DNA from: Oasisia sp. SBJ-2009
Taxonomy: Eukaryota > Annelida > Polychaeta > Sabellida > Siboglinidae
Direction: 5' to 3'
Length of the DNA stretch: 64,000 nt
NCBI GenBank assembly: GCA_964017155.1
Contig: OZ024866.1
Span: 22,906,082 to 22,970,081 of the forward strand
Below, piece after piece: positions 49,454 to 60,572 of this stretch. Each line of letters begins with the position of its first letter. The stretch's first letter is position 1. A model generated the notes under the pieces. That model was not told the DNA's origin. It did no database searches and saw only the letters and a list, made by a program, of their open reading frames with translations. A program made the translations under genes and the position numbers.

Positions 49454-49505
49454 AATAATTAAAACCTTATCATGACTTTACAGTCATGATAAGGTTTTAA
49501 TTATT
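49454..49505. repeat. Perfect 24-bp inverted repeat (hairpin) downstream of CNTLN
   Basis: Arms 49454-49477 and 49482-49505 are perfectly complementary around a 4-base loop TTAC; the core reads CATGACTTTACAGTCATG. It lies 340 bp past the CNTLN polyadenylation signal. Nature unknown: remnant of a tiny palindromic element or a structured RNA. Confidence 0.85.
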
Positions 49506-49509
49506 GTTG

Positions 49510-51230
49510 TAACATGAGTGAATTAGTAGTGGCTGTTATTATCATGTGACATTTCAACTGGCATTAATAATTTATATATTACATTAATGCTCAGCAGCAT
49601 GGTTTATCACATTATTATTGATTTTTTTCTCATCAGATTATCTCCTGGTTCATAAGCGATGTTCAACAGCATTTCTAACATTCTGCATCTGTGTGTCTGT
49701 TGGCGTTTGCGGTGTAGAAGGTAGAGTGGTAGTGTTTATTTTTATAGTCACGTTGTGTGGTTGGCACAGCAATGTCCCTAGTACTACTGCAGGTCTGATT
49801 TGTATGTATAAAACAGGCATATATTAAATTGTTGAATTAATGTACTGTATTTATATTTTATTAATAAACTTGTGATATTTATGAAAATTATGTATTTAGT
49901 TAATTTATTAGTGAGACACGGCTGAATCATTAATAATGAGCCTTTGCTACACAGGTTTAATGGTATTCATTTATTAGTCAGATACGACTGTAGGATATAT
50001 GGGTCTTTTTCACGTTGAATTTTAATCACAAGAAAATCAGCAACTTTATTGTCAAGGTATTCACAGACAGGTTAGTTTAGTGTATGTTGTTTATTTTGGT
50101 TTCACTGTTTTCTTGCCTTGAGTGAGTGTCGACAAGATGAATGCCAGAGTATTCACTCTAAGCTCAATGACGTTTTAACAAACACTATTAACCCTTTAAG
50201 CTCAATGACGTTTTAACAAACACAAAGTTGTTTTTCAGACGGTATTAATTCAAACAATTCCAATATAAAGCCATACAATGAATTGCCCAAATGTATCTTT
50301 TAGCAGGTATAGTATGAGTTGATGGTTGAGGATAGTAACAGATTAACTGATTGTGGACAATGGCCCACTGACTGGCTACAGGCAGAACGAGTGTAAAAGG
50401 TTAATGACCAATTACATTTAATCTAAAACAGGTTACTGAATTTATTCAGCCTACCTGATGAAGTAATTAAACAAAAGAATTTAGTGATGTAAACATATTT
50501 TATTTATAGAAGTATAAACACATTTATTTCACACCACAAAAAACAGTGATAGCCATAATAAAATACACAGAGTAATTTGAAACAGAAATAAGTTAAACAA
50601 TTACATAGTCACTTCAAAATACATATATTTATCTAACTATAGATAAAAAATATATTATAGAATGTAAAATCACAATTGTACAATATCAAGTGTTCTTGCC
50701 CATTTAGACCATAACATTCATTAACAGTATTAACAAATTAGCATTTTAAAAGAAATGTGCAACATTCCAATACATTACCTGTGGATCTTAATCATGCACT
50801 GGTGTCTTGCTGCAAGTTTCATAAAAAAGTTTCATTGTAAATGCTAATAGTTTATCCAAACTTTGCGTCCACGAACAATGATAATATTAACAAAATTGCA
50901 CATACCCTGTACATGTCATGAAATTACTTTCAATTTCAAACATATATTTTAAAACAATAGATATTCTTGCACAACACGTCATCAAAGTTATCGGTAGAAT
51001 TATTAGAAATATATACAAACACGTTATGTACATAAGTACTGCTTTAAACATGTAGTCAAGTTGAATTTTTAAACACATTGTTTAAAAGTTTAAATATACC
51101 CATACTTGGGAAGAATCAAATTACACAGCAACGGGCATAGCATAAATGCAGTTTTACATAAATAACTGTCGAATGGTACTATCAGACCAGGCATAAATGT
51201 AGCATGTTTTTATAAATAAACACAAGAAAC
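49510..51230. other. Intergenic AT-rich DNA; possible 3' end of the minus-strand gene
   Basis: Contains a direct duplication of GCTCAATGACGTTTTAACAA (about 50161 and 50200). On the minus strand AATAAA occurs near 50498 and 50527, which could end a long 3' UTR of the gene at 53.2-58.8 kb. Nothing else is recognised. Confidence 0.35.
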
Positions 51231-51234
51231 CTTG

Positions 51235-51525
51235 TTGGAAGGCAAGTTCATATATCAAGGACTGCTTAAAGCCCTTTACTGTCTACTCCCTGACAAACCT
51301 GTTCAATTGATCACAATTGTAACTTCTCTAGGCACCCAGCCACACAGTATTTAATGCAAATATATCCATTGCTGTCTAAAGCTGATTTATTTCATATAGC
51401 TGAATGAACTAGAGCAATGTAGTGTGAACAAGCATGATCAAAGCTTAACAAAGCCGCATACAACTTGAACATGAGTTTTCTCAACTGAGAGACCAACACA
51501 CTGAGCATTATGTAACAACTTGGAC
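51235..51525 (-). mobile_element. SINE family 1, diverged copy between the genes
   Basis: Body words ACTCCCTGACAAACCTGTTC and AACTTCTCTAGGCACCCAGC match the family body at 6.66 and 10.39 kb. The tRNA-like head at the right end is decayed. Antisense to CNTLN, like the other copies. Confidence 0.6.
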
Positions 51526-51533
51526 ACCAATTA

Positions 51534-51627
51534 TTGTACGATTTAACTTACTTTGGAGCATATATTTGTCGAAGAGAACGACGTTTCATCGACAAATTTA
51601 TGCTCCAAAGTAAGTTCAATCATACAA
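51534..51627. ncRNA. Candidate long hairpin, 39-bp stem and 16-base loop
   Basis: Arms 51534-51572 and 51589-51627 differ at only three positions; the conserved core is ACTTACTTTGGAGCATA and its complement. The size resembles a microRNA precursor, but the pairing is more perfect than is usual for one. It may instead be a minimal MITE or an endo-siRNA hairpin. Expression is unknown. Confidence 0.35.
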
Positions 51628-52253
51628 ACCATTCTTGGATCCAAGAACAATATATTCAATATCAGACACCAATGTTTCATATAATTACACCCGACAAAAG
51701 TGGTCGCTGCATTAATAATACCCCAGGCTCATTAGGTCACCGGTAGTAATAAATAAATGTGGACATAATATATCAAACACTGATATATTAAAACAGCGTT
51801 TTCCTTGCTATGGGCTACCTCACTTTTTTCTAAGCCATCTCATGTAAAATATGCGAAAATTGCCACGTCCCCTTGAAAAGTGTAATCTTTTTTTTATGAA
51901 ATTTGAACATTGACATGCAATGTTCTTTAGACATAAAATAAACAAATATATATAATAAATTATGTATGTACACTTAACATAAAGTGCCTCCTTTATAATG
52001 AGTGGAAAATAACTATTCTCCAAACTCACTAGTGCAAGTATCGGTACTCATCCCCAGGAATTTCTACTTGCCTTGAGCGAGTGGGTGAGTTAAGTTCTAT
52101 CCTTGATTGGATCTAAGTAGCATTCCATTGGTTCAAACGCAATGCAGCTTCAAAGATCTTAAATGCAGCCACAACCAGCACTGGCAGTTTATAGCTGCTA
52201 ACATTAACATGGACAATAATACATTATATGCACCCATCCAAACGTTCTATTCA

Positions 52254-53124
52254 GCAGACTGCACACATGGGGTCAAATACATTGAAATGTATTTAAATAC
52301 AAATTCTCTTGAGGGATTAAAATACAAATATTTGTTATAGCAAAAGTATTTAAATACAAATACTGGTACATTGAAAAGTATTTTAAATACGTTTTTCAAA
52401 TACCTTTTTTTCAGGATATATTATTATGTAGGTAAAAATCATATATTGAAACATCTAGTTCACAGGCATAATTAGTGTTTTGCTCATAAGATGACAGGCA
52501 GAGCAGTGTGGGGGAGTCTTGTTATTGCTAACAACATCACAGTGACTCAGAAACTTCTATCCACAGAGGTAAAGACCATAATATGTTGTTTGTTAAGTTA
52601 AGCCGGGAGGTCTATAATAAAATGTTGCCCTCAGAAGACACAATGCTAGGATCTTGTGAGGAAGTGTGACAGCTCAACTTGAAAGACAGCCTGGAGGCCA
52701 AAACAGCCGGGTGCCAGCTTGGAGCCTGACTAAAGAACAAAGGGGATACTGACTATGGTCACTGTCAGGTGCTAATCCATCCTCTGGCTCTGAGCAAACA
52801 AAAGTTGGGGTCACTGCTACCAAAATGTCTTCTTCAATAATTAGCACTGTTGGGTGAAAGACACAGTAAAGTTGCCCTCAATTGGTATTTTTAAGCTTTA
52901 AAAAAATGTGTTTGATGATTTACAGTGAAGGTAATCAGTTTGGCAAGAAATTTTGATACTGACAATGTATTTGAAAAAGTATTTGACAATGTCAAATACT
53001 TTAGGAAAGTATTTTAATACAAATACTTTTACTTCTAAACTACAAATACGATTACAAATACTTTTTAGAAAGAATTTAAATACTTTCAAATACAACTGTA
53101 TTTGACCCCATGTCTGGCATACTG
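52254..53124. mobile_element. hAT-like MITE with 8-bp target duplication
   Basis: Inverted ends CACACATGGGGTCAAATAC (left) and CAGACATGGGGTCAAATAC (right, inward) bound an 855-bp element (52262-53116). It is flanked by 8-bp near-duplicates GCAGACTG and GCATACTG. Many GTATTTAAATAC words lie near both ends. The 8-bp duplication and CA-starting ends suggest the hAT superfamily. No transposase; it ends 45 bp from the stop codon of the minus-strand gene. Confidence 0.8.
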
Positions 53125-53168
53125 CCTAACAAAATGGCACGTTTCACCTCGAATGACAACTCTCAGAT

Positions 53169-53386
53169 TTATACACTCTGACCACTAGAGGGCGCTGTCA
53201 CAACCGTTTCCGTGTAGGCTGGGGGTGGCTCTGACAGCGAGGTGTACCTCGGCAGGGTTGGTGAGATCACCGACTCTGGCTTTTCTATGTGTTGCGATTG
53301 AAAACCAGGCGAGATATCACTGTAGGCTGTTACGGTAGGCTGGTGGCCTGGCATGGTAGGCGATGACATCTGGCACGGAGGCAAAA
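53169..53386 (-). CDS. MS4A-like gene, last coding exon (residues 185-256)
   Basis: Cytoplasmic tail LPPCQMSSPTMPGHQPTVTA, YSDISPGFQSQHIEKPESVI, SPTLPRYTSLSEPPPAYTET and stop at 53169. Acceptor CGGTTTGCAG. Rich in Pro, Ser, Thr and Tyr, with a PPxY motif. Confidence 0.65.
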
Positions 53387-56300
53387 CTGCAAACCGAAAA
53401 CAAACCCGCCACATTGCACAGATTTCTCTCATACAGTTTAGATTTCATGATTTGTTGTGATATACCTATAGATACCTCTCTCTGTACACTGATCAATCAT
53501 TAGTTATAGGCAAGTCTACATTTCAGTTTATAAAACAGCATAAGTTATCACACATTTGTGCATTGTCTCAACGCATTATTTCCTTGACTATTTATATCCA
53601 CTCGCATTATGACACTGTTTTACTCATTGATACTTTCATTTTATTTACACATCCAACCAAGCTTAGGTATTGGAGAAAGTGAATGCCACAAGATTAAGAA
53701 TATCTAGATATTAGAGACGACCAATATCTAGATATTAGAGACGACCAATATCTAGATATTTGAAACGACCAATATCTAGATATTTGAAATGACCAATATC
53801 TAGATATTAGAGACAACCAATATCTAGATATTAGAGACTACCAATATCTAGATATTAGAGACTACCAATATCTAGATATTAGAGATGACCAATATCTAGA
53901 TATTTGAGATGACCAATATCTAGATATTAGAGACAACCAATATCTAGATATTAGAGACTACCAATATCTAGATATTAGAGACTACCAATATCTAGATATT
54001 AGAGATGACCAATATCTAGATATTTGAGATGACCAATATCTAGATATTAGAGACTACCAATGTCTAGATATTAGAGATTACCAATATCTAGATAGAGATG
54101 ACCAAGGCAATATCTAGATATTAGAGATGACCAATATCTTGATATTAGATACGACCAATATCTAGATATTAGAGATGACCAATATCTAGATATTTTGTGA
54201 TGACCAATTTCTAGATATTAGAGACGAACAATTTCTAGATATTAGAGACAACCAATATCTATATATTAGAGACTACCAATATCTAGATATTAGAGACTAC
54301 CAATATCTAGATATTAGAGATGACCAATATCTAGATATTTGAGACGATCAATATCTAGATATTTGAGACGGCCAATATCTAGATATTTGAGACAACTAGT
54401 ATCTAGATATTTGAGACGACCAATATCTAGATATTTGAGGAGACCAATAACTAGATATTTGAGATAACTAATAAAATGAAGGATTGGAGTCCTACCGGCA
54501 TGGACGTCTCCTGTCAGATGGGTCGCAGTCCCCTCTGAAGCTGGATGGGTAACCATCGCCTGTGTAATAAGTAAAAACCACAGTAACATTACACCAATCA
54601 TTGCACAGTAATTACATGTGTGTTTTCCTTGAATAGACTGATGTCCAGATTTCTTAGAACGTGATTTGTTGGTTAAATTATGCATTCTATATCAGTAAGA
54701 AGTAAGTTTACGAAACAACACAAATGGGATGTCAATGCTAAATTAAAGAAACTGTTACTGCTGTTTTTAACAAACTAGGCAAAGCATGAGCTTTTTATAT
54801 AAGACATACATGTACAAAATTAGAGAAAAAGCTACTGAATATATTTTCAGGTACGGCAACTAATGTTGCATGATGAATGCAGAGAGACTGCACAAGTCCA
54901 TTGGACCTTCAGCTCAAATGACAAAGAACCCTCACTGCTGATGAGCTTGGCTGGGGCTTTCCGGACATGGATAAGCCACCGATCCATATTGATGCGGAGG
55001 CTACAAATCCATCTATCACTACGACGATGATCAAGACGATGTTCATCTATCAACACAGATGGCACGATTACAAAAATGTATTCATATTTATAAAACAGTG
55101 CATTCTGGATCAGCAATATTCCATCCACCCATGACAATATTGCACATTCCACTTATTGTGACCTATTTTTTGCATCTTATTGACCCTTGATTGATGGTAA
55201 AAGATAATAAAAAATAACTATGCAAGTTCAAGTTAACTAGAATGCGCTGTATGAGCATACTTTTGAGGGTTTTAAGGGTTACTATGGAAAACAAGATAAA
55301 AGCAATATCTGTAATTTCGCCCCAGATATTGACAAAACATCTATTTAAAAGTTCTGCGTTCTAAGACACACTGTAGTACAATATGTTTTTTTTAACAAAA
55401 CACATGATCTAGCCCTGATAAACACACGCACAAAGGAGCATTTTGTTTGTTTCCCAAACCATATAGAACAACAATAAATTCAACAAATCAGCAACATTTT
55501 GTCTCTCTTTCAAATAACTGTATACAGTGCATGCAGCGACAGCAGGTACTGTATGCACAGATCATGTTTTTGCCAAAAAAGACAAGGATAACTTGTGCTT
55601 AAAAATATATACATATCACTTTTTTAAAGCAAATGTTGCCTTTACTGCAGTCTCTTTGATTTTGATTCCAAGGATTAAATATAAACATGTTTTTTTTATC
55701 AAAATCAAATCAATTGACGTATGGTGTTTGACCCTGAAACCCTCGAAAGTAACTGCTGGACAGTGTTTTAAGAACTAACCCATGCCAGACAGTTTGCTTT
55801 ACAATTGACACTTGGGCTATTTAAATAGGCACAAGAAAATTGTGATTGTAATTAATACATAATTTGGTATTGTTCTAAAATACAATTATGATTACTTAAG
55901 TTTTTAACACCGTAACTGAGTATGATTAAAATTATTCCAAATTTGTCAACAATTACAACTAAGAAGGAGTTGTCCACTTGAGTTCATTCTGTAGTTTGTA
56001 CAAAACATACCAAATAATTCTTTGCTGCAAACAAATAAATTACAAACTAGAAACAAGATTCTCAACTCTATAATAACTTTGTGTCAACTTTAACCATCTC
56101 GAGTTTGTTGTATGTATTTATTATGCCAAAGTATGCATTGGATTTGGTTAAATAATTGTGTCAGTTTGATCATACCTAGACAGATAAACTATAACATTTT
56201 ATAATTAGTTAAAATCTAACTAGGCGTTGGGTGTACCCATCATATAGTGCATGAATTAAACCAATCTTACTTGGCACTGGCTTGAAATGTTCTGACATGC

Positions 56301-56826
56301 GCCAATTATGACGGTGATTGCAGACAGGATGGACAACATCGCCAGCAAGACCATGCACATAATCTGAAATGAAAAAGGATAGCGCATACTATTTGATTAT
56401 ATAAAACCATGCTACCTCTATAAACAACCTGAATATGTAAAACCTGAATACGTATATAAATGGTAGCTTTTCCGGCAACATATTTCCTTGTAAATTTCAG
56501 TTTTTAACTTAGAAAAAAACAAACTGGGTTAAAATAGTGATAGGGATGCTGATTTAACAATAGGGTGACCAGTGAAGCATGACCGTCACATTACAACAGC
56601 TCCACTGGTTGCCCATGAAGTACCACATTGAGTACAAGTTACTCAGTACAAGCGCCCATCGCCTCACTAATCACGCCATACGTGCCGCGTCGCACCCTAC
56701 GATCTCCAGACTGTGCGTTGCTAGAATTATCTGAATATATTTTACGTAAATAATACTAAAACAGTTTTGGTTCCTATTACATATTGCAGAAAATGTGTAT
56801 TGCTAAAATAACATAAAACAGATATA

Positions 56827-56879
<53 letters not shown>

Positions 56880-58789
56880 TATGCTGGCAACGACAGTATT
56901 TTTCTACTGCAGTACAACAATGATTACACTAACTATTATGCTAATTATACAGGGGCAGTGAGTTAACCCACCGAACAACTCTTCCGATGCCTCGCTGCAG
57001 CCACGCACAGAACCCCAGTGACAAAGAACTGAAAGTGAAAGCATCATTCACTGGACACACTAAACATCAGGTGAGCAGTAGTCTGTTGACTCGCCAGTGT
57101 TAAATGCAAGAAAATTGGAAATCATTGACCAATGAACAGAATGAAGGGACCGGCAGTTATCCAGGGCTGCCTACTTGATAGAAATAATGGCAGTGGGGTG
57201 GGGGGGGGGGTGGTGGGGGCACTACCCAAACATGAATATTGGTGTACACTGGGAAGGTCACATAGTCCCTATGGCATTGAAAAGGACATTCAATATCAAC
57301 AGTATACCCTGATCTAGGGACGTTTTTGTAACATCATCTCGCATTAGAAAATTAGGTATTATTCACTAATACTACTTTTACTGATCAATCTGGATAAATT
57401 AGAAGTAGATCATTGAGGGATCATCTTCAGTTGCAACGTCTGACTTCCCATGAAAATTACCCCAAGTTTATGATTCACAATATGTGCAAATTTATACTAA
57501 AATATACATAATAGATAACCATGAATACGGTGATAAAAATGTGTTCCAGGGAGAACTCATTGAAATGATGCCCTGCTCTAGGGAATGTCTGTATAATGTT
57601 GGCCCTTGTTCTAGTGATAACTGTGAAAAACAGACCCTTATTCTAGTAGCCTCAGAAAAAAGGATTAAGTTAATACATCCCATAGTAATAACTATGTGAT
57701 ACATTTAGAGTACTGCTAGTATAGGAAGTTCCAAGGGGACGGTACTCAATCAAGTCTTTCAAAGAACTAGCCACAGTGACAGGCCACTACAGACCTCTGT
57801 GTAACTGAACACCATGTCGTTAAGCTGTTGATAAATTATTTCTTTCTCTAGTCAGTGGGTTTGTTCCCTGCCCAGCTGCCACAGGTATGAACTTGTCAGG
57901 ACATTATTTATAGCAGTTCTTTGATGTGCATACATTCCTGTAGTGTGATATGTTTATTTCCGTAGTGCAAGAGCAGTTTCTGTAATACCGTATTTTGATG
58001 TCAATTTCCGTAAAGATTACGGAAAATCCGCAATGGTAGGCAGCTATGAGTTAACTCAGTCAGCATCAATAATTTTATCAATCAATATATTTTGTTTTGA
58101 AATCAGGTATAACATCATATTTTGGGAATAAGTTGAGTGTTTACAGATGGAAACTGTCAAATTGTGAACATTGATAGGTGAATATAACAGTTTGCCAGGC
58201 AATGTACCTTTACCGTGAATGTTATTAAGAAAATCATAATCTAATTAATGCAACATTTATATTAATTAATAAAAAATGAACAAGCTTTCCCCAGGACTTA
58301 CAAGAGAAAAAATGAAAAAATCACTCAATCGAACACTTTATTATTATTTTCTGAAATGGTCACATACTGGATTGTTAACAAAGGTAAACAAGTGTACATT
58401 TAAATTCTGAGCATGTGAACATAACACTAAGTGTAACCACATGTGTGAGTGCAACTGTGAAATTGGCATTTGTTGTTAACATAAACTGAAACATTTGCAT
58501 TCAAATGCAGCCAATATAATTTAGCTTGTGAAAACAAATAACACACAGAAATTGTACTCACAGGGATACCAGCAACAGCTAAAAAACCTTCTACACATTG
58601 TACACGTTGATCTATAATGGCAATGACAGTGACAATGCACAGGATGCCCATCAACATCTGACTGCCTCCCAGGACGTAGGACAAGTGCTGGTGGTAGTGG
58701 AACCGGACGCGCGATGGCTCGTCATGTATTAGTACTATGCGAAACATGCTCAGTGGCTGGCCGACAGACTGATGGGCTCGTCTCAACAT
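53169..58789 (-). CDS. CD20/MS4A-like four-transmembrane protein with PPxY tail
   Basis: Six coding exons on the minus strand (58789-58562, 57028-56972, 56363-56271, 55046-54936, 54559-54496, 53386-53169) join in phase into 771 nt, 256 residues plus stop. Hydrophobic segments: about 38-59 (YVLGGSQMLMGILCIVTVIA), 69-88, 96-117 (VLLAMLSILSAITVIIGA) and 129-149 (IVLIIVVVIDGFVASASIWI). The pattern LGG-Q-L-G in segment 1 and LSILSAIT-IIG in segment 3 is that of the CD20/MS4A family of plasma-membrane proteins. The cytoplasmic tail is Pro/Ser/Thr-rich and has PPAY (239-242), a possible WW-domain ligand. The W-G word usual in segment 2 is absent, so a very small exon may be missing. Function unknown; the family call rests on pattern. 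Confidence 0.55.
53697..54470. repeat. 24-bp minisatellite with a 14-bp palindrome in each unit
   Basis: About 32 units, each with AATATCTAGATATT (a perfect palindrome) followed by AGAGACGACC-type spacers. It ends about 25 bp from the fifth coding exon's donor, inside the intron of the MS4A-like gene. Confidence 0.95.
54496..54559 (-). CDS. MS4A-like gene, fifth coding exon (residues 164-184)
   Basis: AMVTHPASEGTATHLTGDVH and A, then a split codon. Acceptor TTATTACACAG, donor GTAGGA, leaves in phase 1. A longer form is possible, because 78 in-phase bases upstream also read openly and are hydrophobic. Confidence 0.5.
54936..55046 (-). CDS. MS4A-like gene, fourth coding exon (residues 127-163)
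   Basis: MNIVLIIVVVIDGFVASASI, WIGGLSMSGKPQPSSSA: the expected fourth membrane segment, then a polar stretch. Acceptor GTTGATAG and donor GTGAGG; 111 nt, phase 0 at both ends. A longer frame on the same strand in another phase is a shadow. Confidence 0.55.
56271..56363 (-). CDS. MS4A-like gene, third coding exon (residues 96-126)
   Basis: IMCMVLLAMLSILSAITVII then GACQNISSQCQ: membrane segment 3 and part of the large extracellular loop with two Cys. TTTTTCATTTCAG acceptor, GTAAGA donor, in phase. Confidence 0.68.
56545..56712 (+). mobile_element. Small LINE remnant in the MS4A-like gene
   Basis: Plus frame VTLQQLHWLPMKYHIEYKLL fits the common LINE phrase LKxLHWLPVxxRIEYKLL. Short, decayed, no ends visible. 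Confidence 0.55.
56819..56878. repeat. TA microsatellite
   Basis: TA dinucleotides with one CATA interruption, in the intron upstream of the third coding exon of the MS4A-like gene. Confidence 0.95.
56972..57028 (-). CDS. MS4A-like gene, second coding exon (residues 77-95)
   Basis: A 57-nt in-phase exon FFVTGVLCVAAARHRKSCS with a TTTCACTTTCAG acceptor and GTGGGT donor. It matches the second half of family segment 2 (FFIISGSLS-like) and its basic following loop. Confidence 0.6.
57060..58555 (-). other. Intron of the MS4A-like gene, nothing recognised
   Basis: Contains a G-run (57195-57215) and AT-rich DNA. I looked for the missing small exon of membrane segment 2 and did not find a convincing one. 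Confidence 0.4.
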
Positions 58790-58817
58790 GGCTGCTTGTA
58801 ATCAATGTTCCACCCAC
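58562..58817 (-). CDS. MS4A-like gene, first coding exon (residues 1-76)
   Basis: Start ATG at 58789 in context GCAGCCATG. The exon begins after a TTTTTGTAG acceptor, leaving 28 bases of 5' UTR, so an upstream noncoding exon is expected. It encodes MLRRAHQSVGQPLSMFRIVL, segment 1 and the first loop ending FLAVAGIP. Donor GTGAGT, phase 0. Confidence 0.65.
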
Positions 58818-58909
58818 CTACAAAAACAGATGTTTTAATTCTAAACTTTTATTAATGACAATGGTACACCTGCTGGGAAGCCGGCAATAAGGTGGTAAGC
58901 AGAAATACA

Positions 58910-59338
58910 GTTATGTGCCTTCACAACTTCTATTTGGCCAATGCATGATAAATTTGGCCTTGTTATATAATGTTATTGTATGTGTGGATTATTCCCGAAG
59001 GCACTTTAAATACTTTTTTGTTAATTTAATCTTACTACGTACTATCATGTTATTATATTTTAATAGAGCACCTTTTATGTTAACACATTGTCTTATTGAT
59101 GACATTTGTTTACCTGTCTTTTAAAATATTTATATTTTAATTATTTTATTTATTTATTTATTTATGCATTTATTTTTATATTTTCTTAAATTAATTCTTA
59201 ATATTTTTTTGGAGGACCACATTGGAAACAAGTGTGCTATTGTGTGCTTTAATGTGTCTATCCTCGGTAAATATTATATTTATATGTATTATAATGTTTT
59301 ACCAAATAAACTCACTCACTCACTCAGATTATCCAAAA
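58910..59338 (+). mobile_element. LINE 3' UTR fragment with CACT tail
   Basis: GGAGGACCACATTGGAAACA, then GTGTGCTTTAATGTGTCTAT and CCTCGGTAAATA are typical 3' UTR phrases of a CR1-like family. The tail is ACTCACTCACTCACTCA (59319-59336). Confidence 0.6.
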
Positions 59339-59844
59339 TGATTAATAATGCTAACAATTACAACTTTGGAGAAAAATAAGAATGGTGAGGGCTGGTTTAT
59401 TGGAAGTTTTTAAAATAATAAATGGATTGGGAAGTACTTTTCCTGCCGACTTTTTTATTATGGAAAATGAGCATGGTAAAACATGTGAGTACCCTTAGAA
59501 AATAAGCAAATTACATTCTAGACTGGATATACAAATGATGAATGGAACAGCTAGGCTTCCCAAAAAGGTGGTTATGTCCACAAGCGTCAACATGTTAAGG
59601 TTCATTAACAAGTATCTATATGTGAAGTAGGACAGAGGCATTATATGATTCAGCGACTCACTCCCTTCTTCGGCAACTACTCCACTACTAACTAGGAGAT
59701 GATTCAATCAAGGTATATCAAAGTAAGCCTGTAGGTCTGTGACATTTGGTAGCTGTCTTCATGGTTTTCTTTTCGAGGTGCTGGGCTAATACTTAAGCAG
59801 CAAAAGTAGCAAATATATTCAAGATGACATCAGAGTGTTTGTGT

Positions 59845-60008
59845 GTGTTGTGTGTGTTGTGTGTACATGCATGTGTGCATGCGTGCATGTTCGTGTGCAT
59901 GCGTGCATGTTCGTGTGCATGCGTGCATGTTCGTGTGCATGCGTGCATGTTCGTGTGCATGCGTGCATGTTCGTGTGCATGCGTGCATGTTTGTGTGCAT
60001 GCGTGAGT
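59845..60008 (+). repeat. 20-bp minisatellite TGCATGCGTGCATGTTCGTG
   Basis: About eight near-identical units of GTGTGCATGCGTGCATGTTC. Alternating purine-pyrimidine sequence, which could adopt Z-DNA. Confidence 0.95.
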
Positions 60009-60204
60009 AAACAGTAGTGTTAATTCAATTGTTACTCATAAAGACGTCATAGCGTATGACATATCTCTGACTCTTATGAAAGTGTCTAAAGAATCAGACT
60101 AATTCATCGAACGGACCTTCATCGAATGCCACAGAGACAGGCGCAGTCACAGAACGTAAGTCCGACCGTCCATAGGCATACTCACATAGTCCATACGAGT
60201 TATA

Positions 60205-60462
60205 GACGTTATGTCCCAAGTCACTTATGTCCCAAGTCGCTTATGTCCCAAATATTGTGGACGATTTGTCCCAAAAACAAGATGCTAAGTAACAGTTAAA
60301 ATATGAAATGGACTTGAAATGTTCTACAAAGAGTGCCATCATTAGTGTTAATATATCAACAGCTAGATTTATGTTAAGACTAATGTGCAAAAATAACATA
60401 AAAACGTAATAATAAAGTTAGGCCATATCGTCTAGGACATATGTGACTTGGGACATAACGTC
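60205..60462. mobile_element. Short MITE with 28-bp inverted ends
   Basis: Left end GACGTTATGTCCCAAGTCAC (60205 on) and right end (60435-60462) are inverted repeats with 27 of 28 matches. TTATGTCCCAAGTC recurs just inside the left end. 258 bp, no coding frame, superfamily unclear. Confidence 0.75.
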
Positions 60463-60572
60463 CATATCCCGTCCATACTATTCAGTCTCAGTCACTGTCA
60501 GTGTCAGTCATTGGCACGGCCGTCTCAGTGATTGTACGCTGAAAGGCCAATCAAATGATACGTTTCACTCAC

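Noticed and set aside
54847..55152. 101-codon minus-strand frame
   Set aside because: A shadow: another frame of the same strand contains a phase-compatible exon with the expected fourth membrane segment.
58427..58561. Extension of the first coding exon of the MS4A-like gene past the donor
   Set aside because: The open frame continues, but a clear GTGAGT donor and the phase-0 exon downstream fit the membrane-protein pattern better.
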